Assembly: GCA_000231825.2 (NCBI GenBank) | Contig: JH720319.1 | Location: 434,001-498,000, forward strand | DNA: 64,000 nucleotides | Direction of reading: 5' to 3' | Origin: Tetrahymena elliotti 4EA | Lineage: Eukaryota; Ciliophora; Oligohymenophorea; Hymenostomatida; Tetrahymenidae | Shown: positions 62,953 to 64,000 of the stretch, in pieces | Position numbering within the stretch: the stretch's first letter is position 1 | How the letters are laid out: each line of letters opens with the position of its first letter | Notes under the pieces: model-generated | Seen by the model: only the letters and a program-made list of their open reading frames with translations | Databases searched by the model: none | What the model was told of the DNA's origin: nothing | Made by a program: the position numbers and the translations under genes

Positions 62953-64000
62953 ATGAATAACTTAAATTTATCTTCTTAAGATAGATCTTTCTCAATATAA
63001 AATAACAGTTTTTCATAAGCAGGTACTCCAAGAGAATAAGATCTACAAAAAGAGGTACCTTTAAAATAAACGAATTATGAATCAACTCCTAAAAAAAGTG
63101 CTTTTAAAAAAAGCTCATTAGATTTTTTAAATAGAGATCCTATATTCTAAAGGGAGAGAAATAACTCAGAATTATCATTTCTAGGAAAGAAAATAAAACA
63201 AAATAAAATAGAAGAGCTTATGGTTACATATCACTCCTCTTAAGATGGAGACAGTACAGATAATATGCTTTAAAAATTAAATAAAAAGGATTACAAAGAT
63301 TTGAAAATATTCACAGTTTTTAATTAGATAAGAGACTTAAATGACAAAGATTAAATTCTCTCAGCTATTAAAATGTTAGATAATATGGAAGAAAGATCTA
63401 TGCTAATTGATAAAATATTGAAGAGAAAGCAAGAAATTTAAGATGCAGATTAAATATATTAAATGTCAAAAGTTCAACCACTGATTAATAGGTTTTTAAG
63501 AAAAATGAAAAAGGCAACATAAAATTTTGATGAAATTGAAAATTAACTTCTTGTTGATAAGAATAAAGAAGGCGGTTCAAAGGTATCAATAAATCTTGAA
63601 GTGTCTAATAATAATTCCCCAAAAATAAAAAGTACCACAAGTATAGCACAAAATGGAAGCTTAAAATTAATTTAAGATAATACAATAGGCTCAGAAAAAT
63701 TAAATCATATAAAAAATTAATAGGCGTCGAAATCAACTGATTTAAAAAAAAGGGAGCCTACTTTGAATAATAAAGCTATTTTTTTAAGTATGCTATAAAA
63801 AAAAGTGGATGAACCCCAAAACAAATAAAAGCTTACATAAATTATTGCATACAAAGAATAATTTCATAAAATTTCAAAGGCTTCAAATAAGTAAATAAAT
63901 TTAAACTAGGTATCTCAAAATAGTATAGATTTGATCAATTAGGGAAAAGAGTTAGCAAAGTAAAAAATAAATGAATTACTTAAAGATGTTCAAAAATAAT
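62953..64000 (+). CDS. Polar coiled-coil protein, 3' end beyond window
   Basis: ATG 62953 (ATACAAATGAAT); the frame is open for 349 codons to the window edge with only TAA/TAG inside, so it is partial. The N-terminus is Ser/Gln-rich with GTPREQDL and PKKSAFKKSSLDF, resembling basic/Ser phosphosites. A helical block follows (NKIEELMVTY, FNQIRDLNDKDQILSAIKML, NMEERSMLIDKILKRKQEIQ), then Lys/Asn-rich linker and further coiled coil (KELAKQKINELLKDVQK). No catalytic motif or known domain recognised in the visible part. Confidence 0.65.

Noticed and set aside
1..64000. Many apparent pseudogenes with in-frame TAA/TAG
   Set aside because: The stops vanish under the ciliate code, with conserved motifs continuing across them (for example in the MAK-type kinase and nucleotidase).

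Overview
This window reads as nuclear DNA of an oligohymenophorean ciliate, most likely Tetrahymena or a close relative. Long reading frames run through many TAA and TAG codons where glutamine fits, and stop only at TGA. Base composition is very AT-rich. Introns are short, AT-rich and GT-AG, and gene spacers are almost pure A+T. The gene families also fit: a multi-membrane PAS protein of the TmcB type, expanded protein kinases, MORN and cyclic-nucleotide-binding proteins, and many Gln/Asn-rich tails. Read with the standard code most genes look shattered, so every CDS below uses TAA/TAG = Gln and TGA = stop. CDS spans include introns. Splice sites were chosen by eye and remain predictions.

Layout, left to right. 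1-3171 (-): partial gene with degenerate EF-hands. 3737-11289 (+): giant TmcB-like PAS membrane protein. 11893-13539 (-): membrane-anchored unknown with a Glu/Gln tail. 15431-20794 (-): CDK-like kinase that I join to a very long Gln/Asn-rich tail. 23587-26900 (+): MORN-repeat protein. 28179-30065 (+): MAK/ICK-type (ciliary RCK family) kinase. 30858-36676 (+): poorly resolved hypothetical genes. 36782-37174 (+): small membrane protein. 37272-38141 (+): cytosolic 5'-nucleotidase III. 40565-41128 (+): secreted lipocalin. 41686-44870 (-): tandem pair of MFSD1-like transporters. 45559-49034 (-): protein with two cyclic-nucleotide-binding domains. 49453-50848 (-): glycerophosphodiester phosphodiesterase. 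51212-57005 (-): very large protein, probably mitochondrial. 59691-62357 (+): intronless Gln-rich protein with Cys clusters. 62953-64000 (+): partial coiled-coil protein.

There is no operon logic; neighbours are independent eukaryotic genes. Several products fit ciliate cell biology: cilium-length kinase, MORN and cNMP-binding proteins, and PAS membrane sensors. I found no CRISPR array, bacterial mobile element, telomere repeat or convincing tRNA. The main points for a second look are the atypical kinase with a prion-like tail, a probable GC-AG intron inside the catalytic motif of the phosphodiesterase, degenerate tandem copies at the 3' end of the cNMP-binding gene, a GC-enriched foldable island near 38.5 kb, and the Cys-cluster Gln-rich protein near 60 kb.
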